Part shown: positions 1 through 13,735 of the stretch, piece after piece
How positions within the stretch are numbered: the first letter of the stretch is position 1
How the letters are laid out: each line of letters begins with the position of its first letter
Assembly (NCBI RefSeq): GCF_024323335.1
Contig: NC_066583.1
Location: forward strand, 371,571,175-371,635,174
DNA length: 64,000 nucleotides
Reading direction: 5' to 3'
From: Lathyrus oleraceus
Lineage: Eukaryota > Streptophyta > Magnoliopsida > Fabales > Fabaceae
The notes under the pieces: model-generated
Told to the model about the DNA's origin: nothing
What the model saw: the letters and a program-made list of their open reading frames with translations, nothing else
Databases searched by the model: none
Translations under genes and position numbers: made by a program

Positions 1-1312
<1,312 letters not shown>

Positions 1313-1921
1313 TTACAAAAATTAATTATGTACACTTAATTAAAAATATATATATATATATTTTTTTTGAATAATATTGTTTTTAAATCATAAAATATTG
1401 TTTATAACATATATTTTTCAAGAGTTTACAAAAACTAATTATATATATATTTAGTTTATAAATTAATATAATATATAAGACTACACATAAATATATGAGT
1501 TTCATATGCCTAATAGTCTTGATATAAGACTTAATCCAACCTATTTAAATTAATAAATTTTTTAAAAATGTTTGTTTGACCTTTTTATCAAACGAACTAG
1601 ACCTAACGAAATTTTAAGTAGACCACAACATAGACTTTAGAGTAGGGGTGGCAAAACGGGCTCGGCCCGCAGGGCATGTCTATTTTGCCCGCGTTTTTGT
1701 GCGGGACGGGCCAAGGATTTAGGCCATCACCCTCAAATGTGTCCGTCCCACCCTGCCCCGTTTTTTTCGCGGGCTTTTGCGGGCACATGTATTTACATAA
1801 TTTTTTGCATTTTTAGGCTTAAAGAGTGCAGTGCCCGCGGGCTTTTCCCGTCCCGCCCTCACTTTTTTGCGGGGCGGGTCTAAGTTTTAGGCCCGCATCC
1901 TCAACTATGACTGCCCCGCCC

Positions 1922-3859
1922 TGTAACACCCTTCTAAAATACCCCAAAATTTGATTAAAAATAATAAACACATAATCAGAGTAATTATGCACCAAGGGTG
2001 TCACACAATTATTCCACACCATTTAAACAATATAACAGTCATGCTCATTTATTTAATTTAAACATAAAGTATTTGCACAATTACGCAGCGGATAGAGATC
2101 AACTCAATCATGTAAAACATGTAACATTCACATGTAATTTAGTTTCAAAACCATCAACAACAACAATTAAAAGGTTCCCTCCCGATGTTACATCTATCAG
2201 AGCATGACCCACTATGGAGACTACACTAGACTCCAAGCATAGCTTCTACTCAACTCATTTCTCGTTACCTGAAAAATAGTTGTAAGGGTGAGTTCCTCAA
2301 TCAATATAATAAGCATTATAGAACAACATGTAATGCTAAGTAATTAACACATCAATCACCCTAATTGCAACACACATTCATCAATAGATCATCGGCTTAA
2401 ACATCATACGCAACATCAGTACACAACACCAGTATAAACTCAAATCAGACTTAACAACAACACAACACACGTATAATATTGGAATACATCCATTCATATT
2501 ATACGCCATACATATATTTATGCAATGAGACTCCACACATGCGGTACCGACTATTCCTGAACATATAGTTCAAGCTCACCGATCCCTCCAGATACGGCTA
2601 CTAAGCTCACTAGTCCCACTCATTGAGATCTAATGACCCACTCACTAATTCCTCACTATGGGAATTAGCTACAGCCCCAAAGGCTAGACTATGCACACTA
2701 ATCATCTAGCATGCAAACATCAACAACAAACCCACAATGGTTCACTCACTAATTCCTCACAATGGGAATTAGCTACAGCCCCGAAGGCTATGCTATGCAA
2801 GCTAATCATCTAGCAATGCAACATCAACAACAATTCAAGAATAGACACATGCTCACACTCTAAGCCACAAAGCAGTCTATTCACAATGCATACATAACTG
2901 ATACATTCACAGCATCACGCATAGCATCACACATCATTAACACATTTTATCACAACAGCATATCATATCATGCCACATAATCAAACACAGTATTAGCACA
3001 CTCTACTAATACCTATACTACTCAAGACCCAACAAAACGACAACAACATTACAACGATATCACATCTGGGAGTTTAAAACGCGAAATCTGTCCTTCAAAC
3101 TGATATGGCGAACGCCATTAGGCTAATGGCGAACGCCATTAGCGTTACACGCTCTCATTCTGGAAAAACTGTCTGTCAAACTGATATCGCGAACGCCATT
3201 AGGCTAATGGCGAACGCCATTAGCGTTAAACGCTCTTATTCTGAAAAAAAACCCAAACGGCGAACGCCGAAGGCATAATGGCGAACGTCATTTGGCTGTT
3301 ATGTGCACAGATGTTAAATTTCTACGAATTCCTTTTCAATTATCGTCCAATTTCATTCATCCACTGGCTGTTATGTGCATAGATGTTAAATTTCTTCGAA
3401 TTCCTTTCAATTATCATCCAATTTCATTCATCCACTATTTCACAAATTCATCATACATCAATCTAATCAGAGATAAAACAATGGTTATCACTACCCAGTA
3501 CATATTATCATATAATACCCTTTAACCGATGATAAACCCCCCTTACCTGAGTTAATCCGGCAAATCTCAAGCTTCAAGCTCTTCTCTTCTCCAACCTTCT
3601 TCCTCTTGCTCTGCCTTTGCCCTTTTCCTCTTTCACGATCGCTTCTCTGTTTTTCACGTAAAAACCTTTTTACTCCAAAATGGGACTTTTTCCTTAATTC
3701 CAACTTATATATATTTTCCAATAAATAATTATCCCAATAATTATTATTCCAAAATAATAGTAATAATAATCCCAAATTCCAATTATTCAATTAAATTAAT
3801 AAAAAAAAAAAATATTAATTTAAATTAAATAATTATCTTATTTTAATTGGGGTGTTACA
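1922..3859 (-). repeat. 3' LTR of the gypsy element
   Basis: Starts TGTAACACCC and ends GGTGTTACA, a short inverted terminus. It contains a 104-bp direct duplication (2641 and 2745), a 72-bp direct duplication (3293 and 3365), and a cluster of ATGGCGAACGCCAT dyads at 3105-3290. Open frames seen here are repeated exactly in the other LTR and are not genes. Confidence 0.93.
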
Positions 3860-3872
3860 ACTCTCCCCCACT
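3860..3872 (-). other. Polypurine tract of the gypsy element
   Basis: On the minus strand AGTGGGGGAGAGT lies directly before the 3' LTR, the expected place for the plus-strand primer. Confidence 0.75.
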
Positions 3873-3901
3873 AAAAGAGTTTTCGTCCTCGAAAACATAC
3901 C

Positions 3902-6900
3902 TCAAGCAAATAACTCCGGATAAGACTCCTTCATCTGACTCTCAAGTTCCCAGGTCACATTGCCACCTGCTGGTCCTCCCCAAGCTACCTTCACCAATGC
4001 AATCTCTTTACCCCGCAACTGCTTCAACTCTCGATCCTCGATCCTCATAGGTGATGTTTCAACAGTCAGGTTATCTCTCACCTGTACATCATCTATTTGG
4101 ACTACATGCGACGGATCATGAATGTATCTCCTCAACTGAGACACATGAAAAACATCATGCAAATTCGCAAGCGACGGCGGTAAAGCGATACGATAGGCTA
4201 CCTCCCCTATCCTCTCCAAAATCTGATAAGGACCAATAAATCGAGGTGTCAACTTCTTCGACTTCAGAGCTCGACCAACACCAGTTATCGGAGTAACACG
4301 AAGAAACACATGATCTCCCTCTTGGAACTCAAGTGACTTCCTCCTCTTATCATGATAACTCTTCTGTCGACTCTGAGCAATTCTCATCTTCTCCTGGATC
4401 ATTTTAATCTTGTCCGTAGTTTGTTGAACAATCTCCGGTCCAACCACAGCACTCTCACCGGACTCATACCAACATAAAGGTGTCCGACATCTCCTACCAT
4501 ACAAAGCTTCAAACGGTGCCATACCAATACTCGAATGAAAACTATTGTTGTAGGTAAACTCAATCAACGGTAAATAACAATCCCACGCACCTCTCTTTTC
4601 TAAAACACAAGCTCTCAAAAGATCCTCTAGTGACTGAATCGTCCTCTCAGTCTGACCATCAGTCTGCGGATGATATGCAGAACTCAATCTCAGCTTAGTT
4701 CCCAAAGCCTTCTGCAAACCTTCCCAAAACTTCGATGTAAATCTAGGATCTCTGTCCGAAACAATACTCGACGGAATACCATGCAAGCTTACAATCTTCT
4801 CAATATACAACTCGGCTAATCTTTCTAACGGATAATCCATTCTGATCGGAATGAAATGAGCCGATTTTGTCAATCTATCAACAATCACCCAAATAGCCTC
4901 AAAATTCTTATTTGTCCTCGGCAAACCAGAAACAAAATCCATACTGATACTATCCCACTTCCACTCTGGAATAGCCAACGGTTGCATTAGCCCATACGGC
5001 TTCTGATGCTCAATCTTCGACTTCTGACAAGTCAAACAAGAATAAACAAAACTCGCAATTTCTCTTTTCATTCCCGGCCACCAAAATAACTTTTTCAAAT
5101 CATGATACATCTTCGTAGCTCCAGGATGAATACTCAGACCACTACGATGTCCTTCCTCAAGAATACTCTTCTTAAGTTCTGTGACATCCGGAACGCACAC
5201 CCGATTACCAAATCTCAAAACACCATTCTCATCAACTCTGAATTCACCACCTTGACCTTGCTTCACTAGGGTCAACCTATCAACCAAAAGCATATCAGAT
5301 TTCTGACCCTCTCTAATCTCATCCAGAATACTACTTGTTAACTTCAACATCCCCAATTTAACACTATTGTGGGTACTCTCACACACCAAACTCAAGTCTC
5401 TGAACTGCTCAATTAAATCCAATTCCTTAACCATTAACATAGACATATGCAATGATTTCCGACTCAATGCATCAGCTACTACGTTTGCTTTACCCGGATG
5501 GTAATTCAAACCAAAATCATAATCCTTCAGAAATTCTAACCATCTCCTTTGTCTCATATTCAGCTCTTTCTGATCAAACAAATACTTTAAACTTTTATGG
5601 TCACTGAAAACTTCAAATCTTGATCCATACAAGTAATGCCTCCATAACTTCAGGACAAACACCACGGCTGCCAACTCTAAATCATGTGTCGGATAGTTCC
5701 TCTCATGAACCCTTAGCTGTCTCGAAGCATAAGCTATAACCTGCTTATTCTGCATCAACACACCACCTAAACCCAACAATGAAGCATCACAATAAACCTC
5801 GAATGGTTCCGACGAACTCGGTAATATCAGAATAGGAGCAGTAGTCAACCTTCTCTTCAACTCTTGGAAACCTTCTTCACATTTTGAGTCCCAAACAAAC
5901 GCTTGCCCCTTTCTAGTCAACATCGTCAATGGTAACGCCAACTTAGAAAATCCCTCAATGAATTTCCTATAATAACCTGCAAGTCCCAGAAAACTCCTTA
6001 TCTCAGAAACTGACTTCGGAGCTTCCCACTTAGATACCGCTTCTATCTTAGAAGGATCAACAGCAACACCGCCTCTTGAAATCACATGACCAAGAAAACT
6101 AACCTCTTCTAACCAAAATTCACACTTTGACAGTTTAGCAAATAACTTCTTTTCTCGCAGAACTCCTAAAACCACTCTCAAATGCTCAGCATGCTCTTCT
6201 TCAGATTTCGAATATACCAAAATGTCATCAATAAACACCACAACAAACTTATCTAGGCACGGATGGAAAATCCTATTCATATACTCCATGAATACTCCAG
6301 GCGCATTAGTCACACCAAAAGGCATTACAGAATACTCATAATGTCCATACCTTGTTCTGAAAGCAGTCTTCTGAATATCCTCAGTCTTCACACGTATCTG
6401 ATGATACCCAGATCTCAAATCTATCTTGCTGAACACACTCGCACCAACCAACTGATCCATCAAATCATCAATCCTCGGCAAAGGATACCGATTCTTGATC
6501 GTCACTTTATTCAGTTGCCTATAGTCCACACACAACCTCATAGTACCTTCTTTCTTCTTAACCAACAACACTGGTGCACCCCACGGTGACACACTCGGAC
6601 GAATAAATTTCTTATCCAACAGATCTTCCAACTGACTCTTCAACTCCGTTAACTCAACAGCAGACATACGGTACGGAGCCATCGATATCGGCCTAGTACC
6701 AGGTACCAAATCAATCGAGAACTCAACTTCACGCTCTGGCGGTAATTCATTCACTTCTTCAGGAAACACATCAGGAAAATCACACACCACTGCTAGATCG
6801 CCAATCACCAGTTTATCTTTAGCCTCCAGAGTCGCTAACAGCATAAACAACTCTGCCCCATCTGCTACTTCCTCATTCACCTGCCTGGCTGATAGAAATA

Positions 6901-8272
6901 AACTCTTTCCTTCTTCAATCTCAGGAAATATCACAGTCTTATCAAAACAGTTGATAGAAGCTCGGTTAAACACCAACCAGTTCATTCCCAAGATAACATC
7001 AATCTGCACTAGTGGAAGACACACAAGGTCTATCCCAAAGTCTCTACCAAAAATACTCAAAGGACACTTCAAACAAACTGACGTAGTAGTCACTGAACCC
7101 TTCGCAGGAGTATCAATCACCATACTACCATACATCTCAGATATCTCTAACTTAAGTTTCACAGCACAATCCAAAGATATAAAGGAATGAGTAGCACCGG
7201 TGTCAATAATAGCTACAAGAGGAAAGCCATTAATATAACACGTACCTCGGATCAAACGATCATCTGCAGAAGTCTCAGAACCCGATAAAGCAAAGACCTT
7301 GCCTCCTGACTGATTCTCTTTCTTCGGCTTAGGACACTGTGGGCTGATATGACCCAACTCTCCACAGTTGAAACAAGTTACAGTCTTCAACCGACACTCT
7401 GCAGCCAAATGACCACCTTTTCCACACTTGAAACACTTCATCTCAGCACTGGTACACTCATGGACACGATGTCCAGCCCGACCACATCTATAACACTTAG
7501 CAGGAGCACTAGAGTCTCCCCCACTAGGCCTCTTCATCCCACTCTGTCTCTGGAAACCTTTGCCAGCTGCATACGGTTTCCCACAATCAACCTGATTCTT
7601 GCCTTTCCTATCAACCCTCTGCTGATAGCTCTCAGCTCTGGCCTTGGAATCCTGTTCAAAAATCCTGCAACAGTCAACCAGATCAGAAAACACTCGGATC
7701 CGCTGATATCCAATAGCCTGCTTGATCTCAGGACGCAACCCGTTCTCAAACTTCACACACTTTGAAAATTCTCCAGCAGCCTCATTATAGGGAGTGTAAT
7801 ACTTTGACAGCTCTGTGAACTTAGCAGCATACTCAGTAACAGACCTGTTACCCTGCTTCAATTCCAAAAACTCTATCTCTTTCTTTCCTCTGACATCCTC
7901 CGGAAAATACTTCCTCAGGAATCTCTCTCTGAACACAGCCCAAGAGATCTCAGCATTACCAGCAGTTTCCAACTCAGTGCGGGTAGCAACCCACCAATCA
8001 TCAGCTTCCTCTGACAGCATATGTGTACCGAACCTGACCTTTTGGTTATCGGCACACTCAGTCACTCTGAAGATTCTCTCGATCTCCTTCAACCACTTCT
8101 GAGCACCATCTGGGTCGTATGCTCCCTTGAACATTGGAGGATTGTTCTTCTGGAACTCACTCAGTTGACGAGCAGCTCCCATTCCCACAACATTCGGATT
8201 TCCTCCAAGTACTCCAGCTAGCATACCCAGAGCCTCAGCAATCGCAGCATCATCTCTACCTCTTCCAGCCAT
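3902..8272 (-). CDS. Gag-pol polyprotein of the young gypsy element
   Basis: A single frame of 1456 codons from the ATG at 8272; 19 in-frame codons lie upstream but begin with GTG. Order: retrotransposon Gag domain (about residues 40-200), three CCHC zinc knuckles (about 260-313), aspartic protease with DTGA (about 357), reverse transcriptase with the FIDD form of the YxDD box, RNase H, integrase with an HHCC zinc domain and a DDE core, then a chromodomain-like tail ending near YPELFA. No stop or frameshift is seen. Gag packages the RNA, pol copies and integrates it, and the chromodomain is thought to steer integration to heterochromatin. Intact coding capacity with near-identical LTRs suggests it could still be mobile; expression cannot be judged. 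Confidence 0.95.
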   Translation of the reverse strand: MAGRGRDDAAIAEALGMLAGVLGGNPNVVGMGAARQLSEFQKNNPPMFKGAYDPDGAQKWLKEIERIFRVTECADNQKVRFGTHMLSEEADDWWVATRTELETAGNAEISWAVFRERFLRKYFPEDVRGKKEIEFLELKQGNRSVTEYAAKFTELSKYYTPYNEAAGEFSKCVKFENGLRPEIKQAIGYQRIRVFSDLVDCCRIFEQDSKARAESYQQRVDRKGKNQVDCGKPYAAGKGFQRQSGMKRPSGGDSSAPAKCYRCGRAGHRVHECTSAEMKCFKCGKGGHLAAECRLKTVTCFNCGELGHISPQCPKPKKENQSGGKVFALSGSETSADDRLIRGTCYINGFPLVAIIDTGATHSFISLDCAVKLKLEISEMYGSMVIDTPAKGSVTTTSVCLKCPLSIFGRDFGIDLVCLPLVQIDVILGMNWLVFNRASINCFDKTVIFPEIEEGKSLFLSARQVNEEVADGAELFMLLATLEAKDKLVIGDLAVVCDFPDVFPEEVNELPPEREVEFSIDLVPGTRPISMAPYRMSAVELTELKSQLEDLLDKKFIRPSVSPWGAPVLLVKKKEGTMRLCVDYRQLNKVTIKNRYPLPRIDDLMDQLVGASVFSKIDLRSGYHQIRVKTEDIQKTAFRTRYGHYEYSVMPFGVTNAPGVFMEYMNRIFHPCLDKFVVVFIDDILVYSKSEEEHAEHLRVVLGVLREKKLFAKLSKCEFWLEEVSFLGHVISRGGVAVDPSKIEAVSKWEAPKSVSEIRSFLGLAGYYRKFIEGFSKLALPLTMLTRKGQAFVWDSKCEEGFQELKRRLTTAPILILPSSSEPFEVYCDASLLGLGGVLMQNKQVIAYASRQLRVHERNYPTHDLELAAVVFVLKLWRHYLYGSRFEVFSDHKSLKYLFDQKELNMRQRRWLEFLKDYDFGLNYHPGKANVVADALSRKSLHMSMLMVKELDLIEQFRDLSLVCESTHNSVKLGMLKLTSSILDEIREGQKSDMLLVDRLTLVKQGQGGEFRVDENGVLRFGNRVCVPDVTELKKSILEEGHRSGLSIHPGATKMYHDLKKLFWWPGMKREIASFVYSCLTCQKSKIEHQKPYGLMQPLAIPEWKWDSISMDFVSGLPRTNKNFEAIWVIVDRLTKSAHFIPIRMDYPLERLAELYIEKIVSLHGIPSSIVSDRDPRFTSKFWEGLQKALGTKLRLSSAYHPQTDGQTERTIQSLEDLLRACVLEKRGAWDCYLPLIEFTYNNSFHSSIGMAPFEALYGRRCRTPLCWYESGESAVVGPEIVQQTTDKIKMIQEKMRIAQSRQKSYHDKRRKSLEFQEGDHVFLRVTPITGVGRALKSKKLTPRFIGPYQILERIGEVAYRIALPPSLANLHDVFHVSQLRRYIHDPSHVVQIDDVQVRDNLTVETSPMRIEDRELKQLRGKEIALVKVAWGGPAGGNVTWELESQMKESYPELFA

Positions 8273-8381
8273 CTCTATTCTGAAACCCAACAAGCTAAAA
8301 TAATAAGTACTGATAGGGTTACACAACACCTATCCTGTACAGGGGAAAACAGAATAATTACGACTCGACTCGACCGACTAT

Positions 8382-8393
8382 GCTCTGATACCA
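8382..8393 (-). other. Primer-binding site (initiator tRNA-Met)
   Basis: Minus-strand TGGTATCAGAGC, 4 bp inside the 5' LTR edge at 8398, is the usual complement to the 3' end of initiator tRNA-Met in plant LTR elements. Confidence 0.9.
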
Positions 8394-8397
8394 CTAA

Positions 8398-10335
8398 TGT
8401 AACACCCTTCTAAAATACCCCAAAATTTGATTAAAAATAATAAACACATAATCAGAGTAATTATGCACCAAGGGTGTCACACAATTATTCCACACCATTT
8501 AAACAATATAACAGTCATGCTCATTTATTTAATTTAAACATAAAGTATTTGCACAATTACGCAGCGGATAGAGATCAACTCAATCATGTAAAACATGTAA
8601 CATTCACATGTAATTTAGTTTCAAAACCATCAACAACAACAATTAAAAGGTTCCCTCCCGATGTTACATCTATCAGAGCATGACCCACTATGGAGACTAC
8701 ACTAGACTCCAAGCATAGCTTCTACTCAACTCATTTCTCGTTACCTGAAAAATAGTTGTAAGGGTGAGTTCCTCAATCAATATAATAAGCATTATAGAAC
8801 AACATGTAATGCTAAGTAATTAACACATCAATCACCCTAATTGCAACACACATTCATCAATAGATCATCGGCTTAAACATCATACGCAACATCAGTACAC
8901 AACACCAGTATAAACTCAAATCAGACTTAACAACAACACAACACACGTATAATATTGGAATACATCCATTCATATTATACGCCATACATATATTTATGCA
9001 ATGAGACTCCACACATGCGGTACCGACTATTCCTGAACATATAGTTCAAGCTCACCGATCCCTCCAGATACGGCTACTAAGCTCACTAGTCCCACTCATT
9101 GAGATCTAATGACTCACTCACTAATTCCTCACTATGGGAATTAGCTACAGCCCCAAAGGCTAGACTATGCACACTAATCATCTAGCATGCAAACATCAAC
9201 AACAAACCCACAATGGTTCACTCACTAATTCCTCACAATGGGAATTAGCTACAGCCCCGAAGGCTATGCTATGCACGCTAATCATCTAGCAATGCAACAT
9301 CAACAACAATTCAAGAATAGACACATGCTCACACTCTAAGCCACAAAGCAGTCTATTCACAATGCATACATAACTGATACATTCACAGCATCACGCATAG
9401 CATCACACATCATTAACACATTTTATCACAACAGCATATCATATCATGCCACATAATCAAACACAGTATTAGCACACTCTACTAATACCTATACTACTCA
9501 AGACCCAACAAAACGACAACAACATTACAACGATATCACATCTGGGAGTTTAAAACGCGAAATCTGTCCTTCAAACTGATATGGCGAACGCCATTAGGCT
9601 AATGGCGAACGCCATTAGCGTTACACGCTCTCATTCTGGAAAAACTGTCTGTCAAACTGATATCGCGAACGCCATTAGGCTAATGGCGAACGCCATTAGC
9701 GTTAAACGCTCTTATTCTGAAAAAAAACCCAAACGGCGAACGCCGAAGGCATAATGGCGAACGTCATTTGGCTGTTATGTGCACAGATGTTAAATTTCTA
9801 CGAATTCCTTTTCAATTATCGTCCAATTTCATTCATCCACTGGCTGTTATGTGCATAGATGTTAAATTTCTTCGAATTCCTTTCAATTATCATCCAATTT
9901 CATTCATCCACTATTTCACAAATTCATCATACATCAATCTAATCAGAGATAAAACAATGGTTATCACTACCCAGTACATATTATCATATAATACCCTTTA
10001 ACCGATGATAAACCCCCCTTACCTGAGTTAATCCGGCAAATCTCAAGCTTCAAGCTCTTCTCTTCTCCAACCTTCTTCCTCTTGCTCTGCCTTTGCCCTT
10101 TTCCTCTTTCACGATCGCTTCTCTGTTTTTCACGTAAAAACCTTTTTACTCCAAAATGGGACTTTTTCCTTAATTCCAACTTATATATATTTTCCAATAA
10201 ATAATTATCCCAATAATTATTATTCCAAAATAATAGTAATAATAATCCCAAATTCCAATTATTCAATTAAATTAATAAAAAAAAAAAATATTAATTTAAA
10301 TTAAATAATTATCTTATTTTAATTGGGGTGTTACA
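8398..10335 (-). repeat. 5' LTR of the gypsy element
   Basis: Same length as the other LTR, shifted by 6476 bp, with two substitutions seen by eye (near 2638/9114 and 2800/9276). It holds the same duplications and dyads. It supplies the promoter for minus-strand transcription. Confidence 0.93.
10181..10191 (-). promoter_or_regulatory. Possible TATA box in the 5' LTR
   Basis: On the minus strand ATATATATAAG lies about 145 bp inside the 5' LTR edge, a plausible place for a core promoter. Based on position and sequence only. Confidence 0.35.
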
Positions 10336-11094
10336 CGCCCCGCCCCGTTTTTTTGCGGGTTTTTGCGTGGCGGGCCTAAACGGGACGAACATGCCCGTTT
10401 GCCACCCATACTTTAGAGACACGACCTAATCTATTTTTATCTTAAGGACTAAAAAATAAATTTTATTAAGTAAAATACCAAAATAAAATATTAAGTTAAG
10501 GAATCAAATAATTTATTATTAAATAAATACAAAATTAAATTTATTTTAAGATATATGAATAAATGAATGGTTGAAAACAAAACAAGACTAATTTGGAGAT
10601 AAATTTATTTAATACATTGTCAAAAAGTGACAATTCTTACCTATTTTATTAAAAGTTTGGTCCATTTTTCTTATATTTAATTCCAGAGAGCAAGATTTTT
10701 TATTTTTTTTTTAAATAATCAACATTTTCGATCAAAATATCAAAATAATCAAAATTTCAAAAAATATACTCAAATAACCACCTTTTTAACTAATGCGCTA
10801 GTTGAACTAACACATCCAATTAAGTTAGAGAGGAGACGTCCAGAGCTTTGGCGCATGCATGCAAATTCAATGCATGTATGCGCCATGCTTCTTGACGCAT
10901 ACATGTGTGGTGCCACATGAATTGACGCATGCATACACTACGTATGTATGCACCAATGCATGTGGCGCATGCACCTTTAATTTTTTAATAAAAAATTTAA
11001 ATGTTAAAATTTTATTTAATTAAAAAAAATACTGAAAATAATTTTTTTTATTTATATTATAATGAAAAATTACATGGAATTGACAAGAAATTCA

Positions 11095-12290
11095 ATGACC
11101 CGTCCGATTGAAATGCCTCATTGTTCCACATTTAGGTGCGTTAGTCTGTCTTCGAGGTATCCCACGATTGTCCTGATGTGTTTGGGGTCTATGAGTGCTG
11201 ACATGATCCAATGATGACTGATGTGAAGATCCAGCAGTATTTGGTAGATGTGTCATCATTTGTCCCCAATAGCTGGAGGGTTATCGCCAACAACGCTTCT
11301 GTAATTGAGTTTGGTCCCCATGTTGTCGTAGTTGAGGTGTTGTGGTTGAGTGAATTACGGACAATATGATTGCCCGAATTGAGACATTGAATCGGTTCGG
11401 AAACAAATCAATGGTTCCTGGGGTGTACTATAGTCAAACAATGGTTGAGTGTTGTGGTAATGAGATGTTTGAGTGGTCATTGGTGGGGGGTTACGATGAA
11501 GTGAATCATATGAATCATCTGGGCTATAGACTGTTGTGGTGGCTGCGTATGGTTGTTGGTGGATAGGGTTTGATTCTTGGTTTTAAGATTGGTGTGTGAC
11601 ATGAATGGGCTGCGAGGTTGGATGTTTGGTTGTTGGGTGTATATGATAGGGTGATGTTGTGAGGTTGGTCGTTGACTTTGAGTGGGTTGACATTGTTCTT
11701 GGACAGAGATTTGTTGTTGATGGTATGATGACAGAGCTAGTTGGTGTGGATCAATCAAATAGCTTGGCTCATACACAAATTATGGCGTTGTAACCGACCT
11801 AAACCATGCCATATACTATTGAGTTGGTCTAGCATCATGTATGACTGGTTCGTTTAAAATGTGTTGTCGTCGATTCCTCCAATGACGACACATCTCTTTT
11901 GCGAAGTCTCTCCAGTCGGAATAATTCCATTGGGCATCGACTCTTTGTTGATGCCAATCTTCCAAACACGCCAGAGGTTCTGGAATTTGTTGCTGCATGG
12001 CGAACTGTAGTTTTACCCAGTCATTCTGGTGCATCTCCACAATAGTGAACCGAATAATTGGTGTTTTTGATGTCCAAACTATATCATCATGGTTAACCTG
12101 ATGATCAAGACCCATATATGGCCTCCAAATAAACTGTACAATAATATGACATGATTAGATGATATGTAACTTGATAACTATTTTTAAATCAAAAGTAGAG
12201 TTGTGTAGGAGTATTACATCGTCTGGTCCAATATGGTCCAATAGATTGCGATAGGCTACTACAACGTGTTTTAGACACCTGTTGTAGTCC
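11095..12290 (-). pseudogene. Plant mobile domain (PMD) protein relic in MULE-A
   Basis: Minus-strand pieces: an exon segment at about 12215-12290 containing YRNLLDHIGPDD, then a GT-AG intron (about 12135-12216), then FIWRPYMGLDHQVNHDD and PIIRFTIVEMHQNDWVKLQF (about 11820-12134), then a Q/P/S-rich tail ending near PRRQTNAPKCGT. This is the PMD family, often labelled 'phosphatase 7 long form homolog'. Host PMD proteins (MAIN, MAIL1) work in silencing and genome stability; transposon-borne copies are common. At least two in-frame stops follow the PMD core (near 11816 and 11785), so it is broken. The N-terminal part is missing: mudrA sequence begins on the other strand at about 12310. Confidence 0.75.
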
Positions 12291-12309
12291 ATCCCTTTAA
12301 CTAACCACC

Positions 12310-13005
12310 TAGATCTTATGGAATCAATGAAATCTATGTTCAAAGACATCTGAAATCTACCTATAATTGCTTTAGTGCAAGCAACATATTTCAGGCTATG
12401 AGTGATGTTTAAGACTAGACATTCCAAATGGAGTTCAGTGTTACAATCTGGGCTGTTGTTTAGTGATACTTCAATGAAATTCATTAGACACGAAGTTGCC
12501 AAAGCTAACACACACGTGGTTACGATGTTTGACCGTACTAAAGGTTGATACAGTGCTGCTGAGTCCATGGATCACAATGAAGGAATGCCGATGGAATAAT
12601 ACATAGTGGAAGTAGATAGAGATTGGTGCGATTGCGGAAATATTCAAGCCTTTCGTATGCACTGCTCCCATGTCATTGCGGCATGTTCAAAGGTTCAAAG
12701 GGATTCATCCTACTTTCTATTTGACGTTTACAAAGTCATAAGCCAATTCAATATTTACAAAATTAGCTTTTCAGTTGTTGCAAAAGAGGATTACTGGCCT
12801 GAATATCAAGGGGACATTCTCTAGCACAATGAAGTTATGCGAAGAAAGAAAAAGGGACATCCAAACAGCACCCGTATTCGAACCGAAATGGATACGACGA
12901 ACAAAATGGTTCGATTATGTAGTTCATATCGCCAGCCCGGTCATAATCGTACTAACTGCCCCAGTGTTGGAACAAGCAAAACAAGATAATATTACATGTA
13001 CTTCT
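12310..13005 (+). pseudogene. mudrA transposase C-terminal relic in MULE-A
   Basis: One continuous frame aligns with residues about 577-797 of the intact transposase at 46066-48474: a MESM segment, LPIIALVQATYFR, the SWIM zinc finger (WCDCG then CSHVIAAC), YWPEYQGDI, and a degraded CCHC knuckle in which the first spacing is changed. Five stops interrupt the frame (near 12354, 12390, 12546, 12600 and 12822) but I see no frameshift, so decay was by point mutation. The catalytic N-terminal two thirds are deleted. Confidence 0.85.
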
Positions 13006-13139
13006 TTTGCTTTATATAAAAAACAATATTTATTTCATATGAGGAAATACCATCACAAACAAATACAACACATTCAACACACAAGCATCACATAAACAAC
13101 AACACAACAGACTACAACAAATAAAATACCATTAATATA

Positions 13140-13549
13140 ACTAAGCGATTACAACCATCTAAATAATTTTGAACATATTATACATCATCCTGTGAACGTC
13201 TCTGTCAGTCTTAACATTCACCCATACACGCACTTCTCTATTTTGATTGAACGTGAACTCAAACCATTTAATTCTTCTAATCCTTTCACCATCTGCAATT
13301 TCCTCCATCTAATCAATGGTTCAACGTCCGATTAAGACGTTTAAATGATTCTATATTCCAAAGTCGAATCATTATCGGAGGTGCGACTGCTGAAAAAATT
13401 AAATCGGTATTTCTCTTGTGAATGTATTCAGACATGGTTACAGAATAAAAAATTGAAGGAGATTGAAGTAGAATAATAGAAAGTGAGATTGAAGGGTAAG
13501 AAGAAGTCTGTGCAAACACTAAACCACACATACATGCGCCATGAAGCAT
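13140..13549 (-). pseudogene. Small MULE-associated ORF, MULE-A copy
   Basis: The minus-strand frame from 13549 matches the small ORF of MULE-B at 48697-49113: shared IFS, PP and FWNI/LWNI followed by S..L.R.L, and then, after a frameshift near 13310, GE.IRRI, WV.V and MM in the same order. Function unknown. In both elements it lies downstream of mudrA and points toward it. Confidence 0.6.
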
Positions 13550-13654
13550 CTATAACAATATATAAAGGGAATACTTTCTTTTGGTGTAGCCTGTTTTTCT
13601 ACCATTTTTACCCTTATTTTATTGTGTAATTTACCTAATAACTTCCAATAAAAC

Positions 13655-13735
13655 CACTATTATTAACTTCCTACTAATAACTTCCACGTAACTTCTTACT
13701 AATAACTTCCACGTAACTTCCTACTAATAACTTCC
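13655..13735. repeat. Short tandem repeat, about 28 bp x 3
   Basis: Three near-identical copies of a unit containing ctaataacttccacgtaa, inside MULE-A between the small ORF and the right inverted repeat. Confidence 0.7.

Larger units (their letters stand above)
1922..10335 (-). mobile_element. Young complete Ty3/gypsy chromovirus (Tekay/Del-like)
   Basis: Complete LTR retrotransposon on the minus strand. It has two 1938-bp LTRs (1922-3859 and 8398-10335), a 5-bp target duplication CGCCC (1917-1921 and 10336-10340), a primer-binding site complementary to initiator tRNA-Met, a purine tract, and one uninterrupted gag-pol frame. Reading the LTRs side by side I found only two substitutions and no length difference, so insertion was very recent. 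The C-terminal chromodomain-like tail and long LTRs fit the Tekay/Del chromovirus lineage. It sits inside the hAT-type element at 1643-10410. Confidence 0.93.
1643..10410. mobile_element. Non-autonomous hAT-type element split by a gypsy insertion
   Basis: The left end reads TAGGGGTGGCAAA and the right end is its inverted copy TTTGCCACCCATA. Both ends are flanked by the same 8-bp duplication CTTTAGAG (1635-1642 and 10411-10418), which is the hAT signature. Without the gypsy element the hAT unit is only about 350 bp (1643-1921 plus 10341-10410, allowing for the 5-bp duplication). It is unusually GC-rich, with repeated gcggg/cccgc words, and carries no transposase, so it depended on a partner elsewhere. 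The 8-bp duplication and the inverted ends are read directly; the superfamily assignment follows from them. Confidence 0.85.

Noticed and set aside
1998..3790. Small ORFs repeated at 8474-10266
   Set aside because: They are identical copies within the two LTRs and carry no protein family signal.
3847..8221. Plus-strand ORFs opposite gag-pol
   Set aside because: Shadows of the long minus-strand polyprotein.
12310..12568. N-terminal half of a minus-strand ORF at 12155-12568 as part of the PMD protein
   Set aside because: The plus strand here aligns continuously with the mudrA transposase, so this half is antisense shadow; only about 12215-12290 is PMD.
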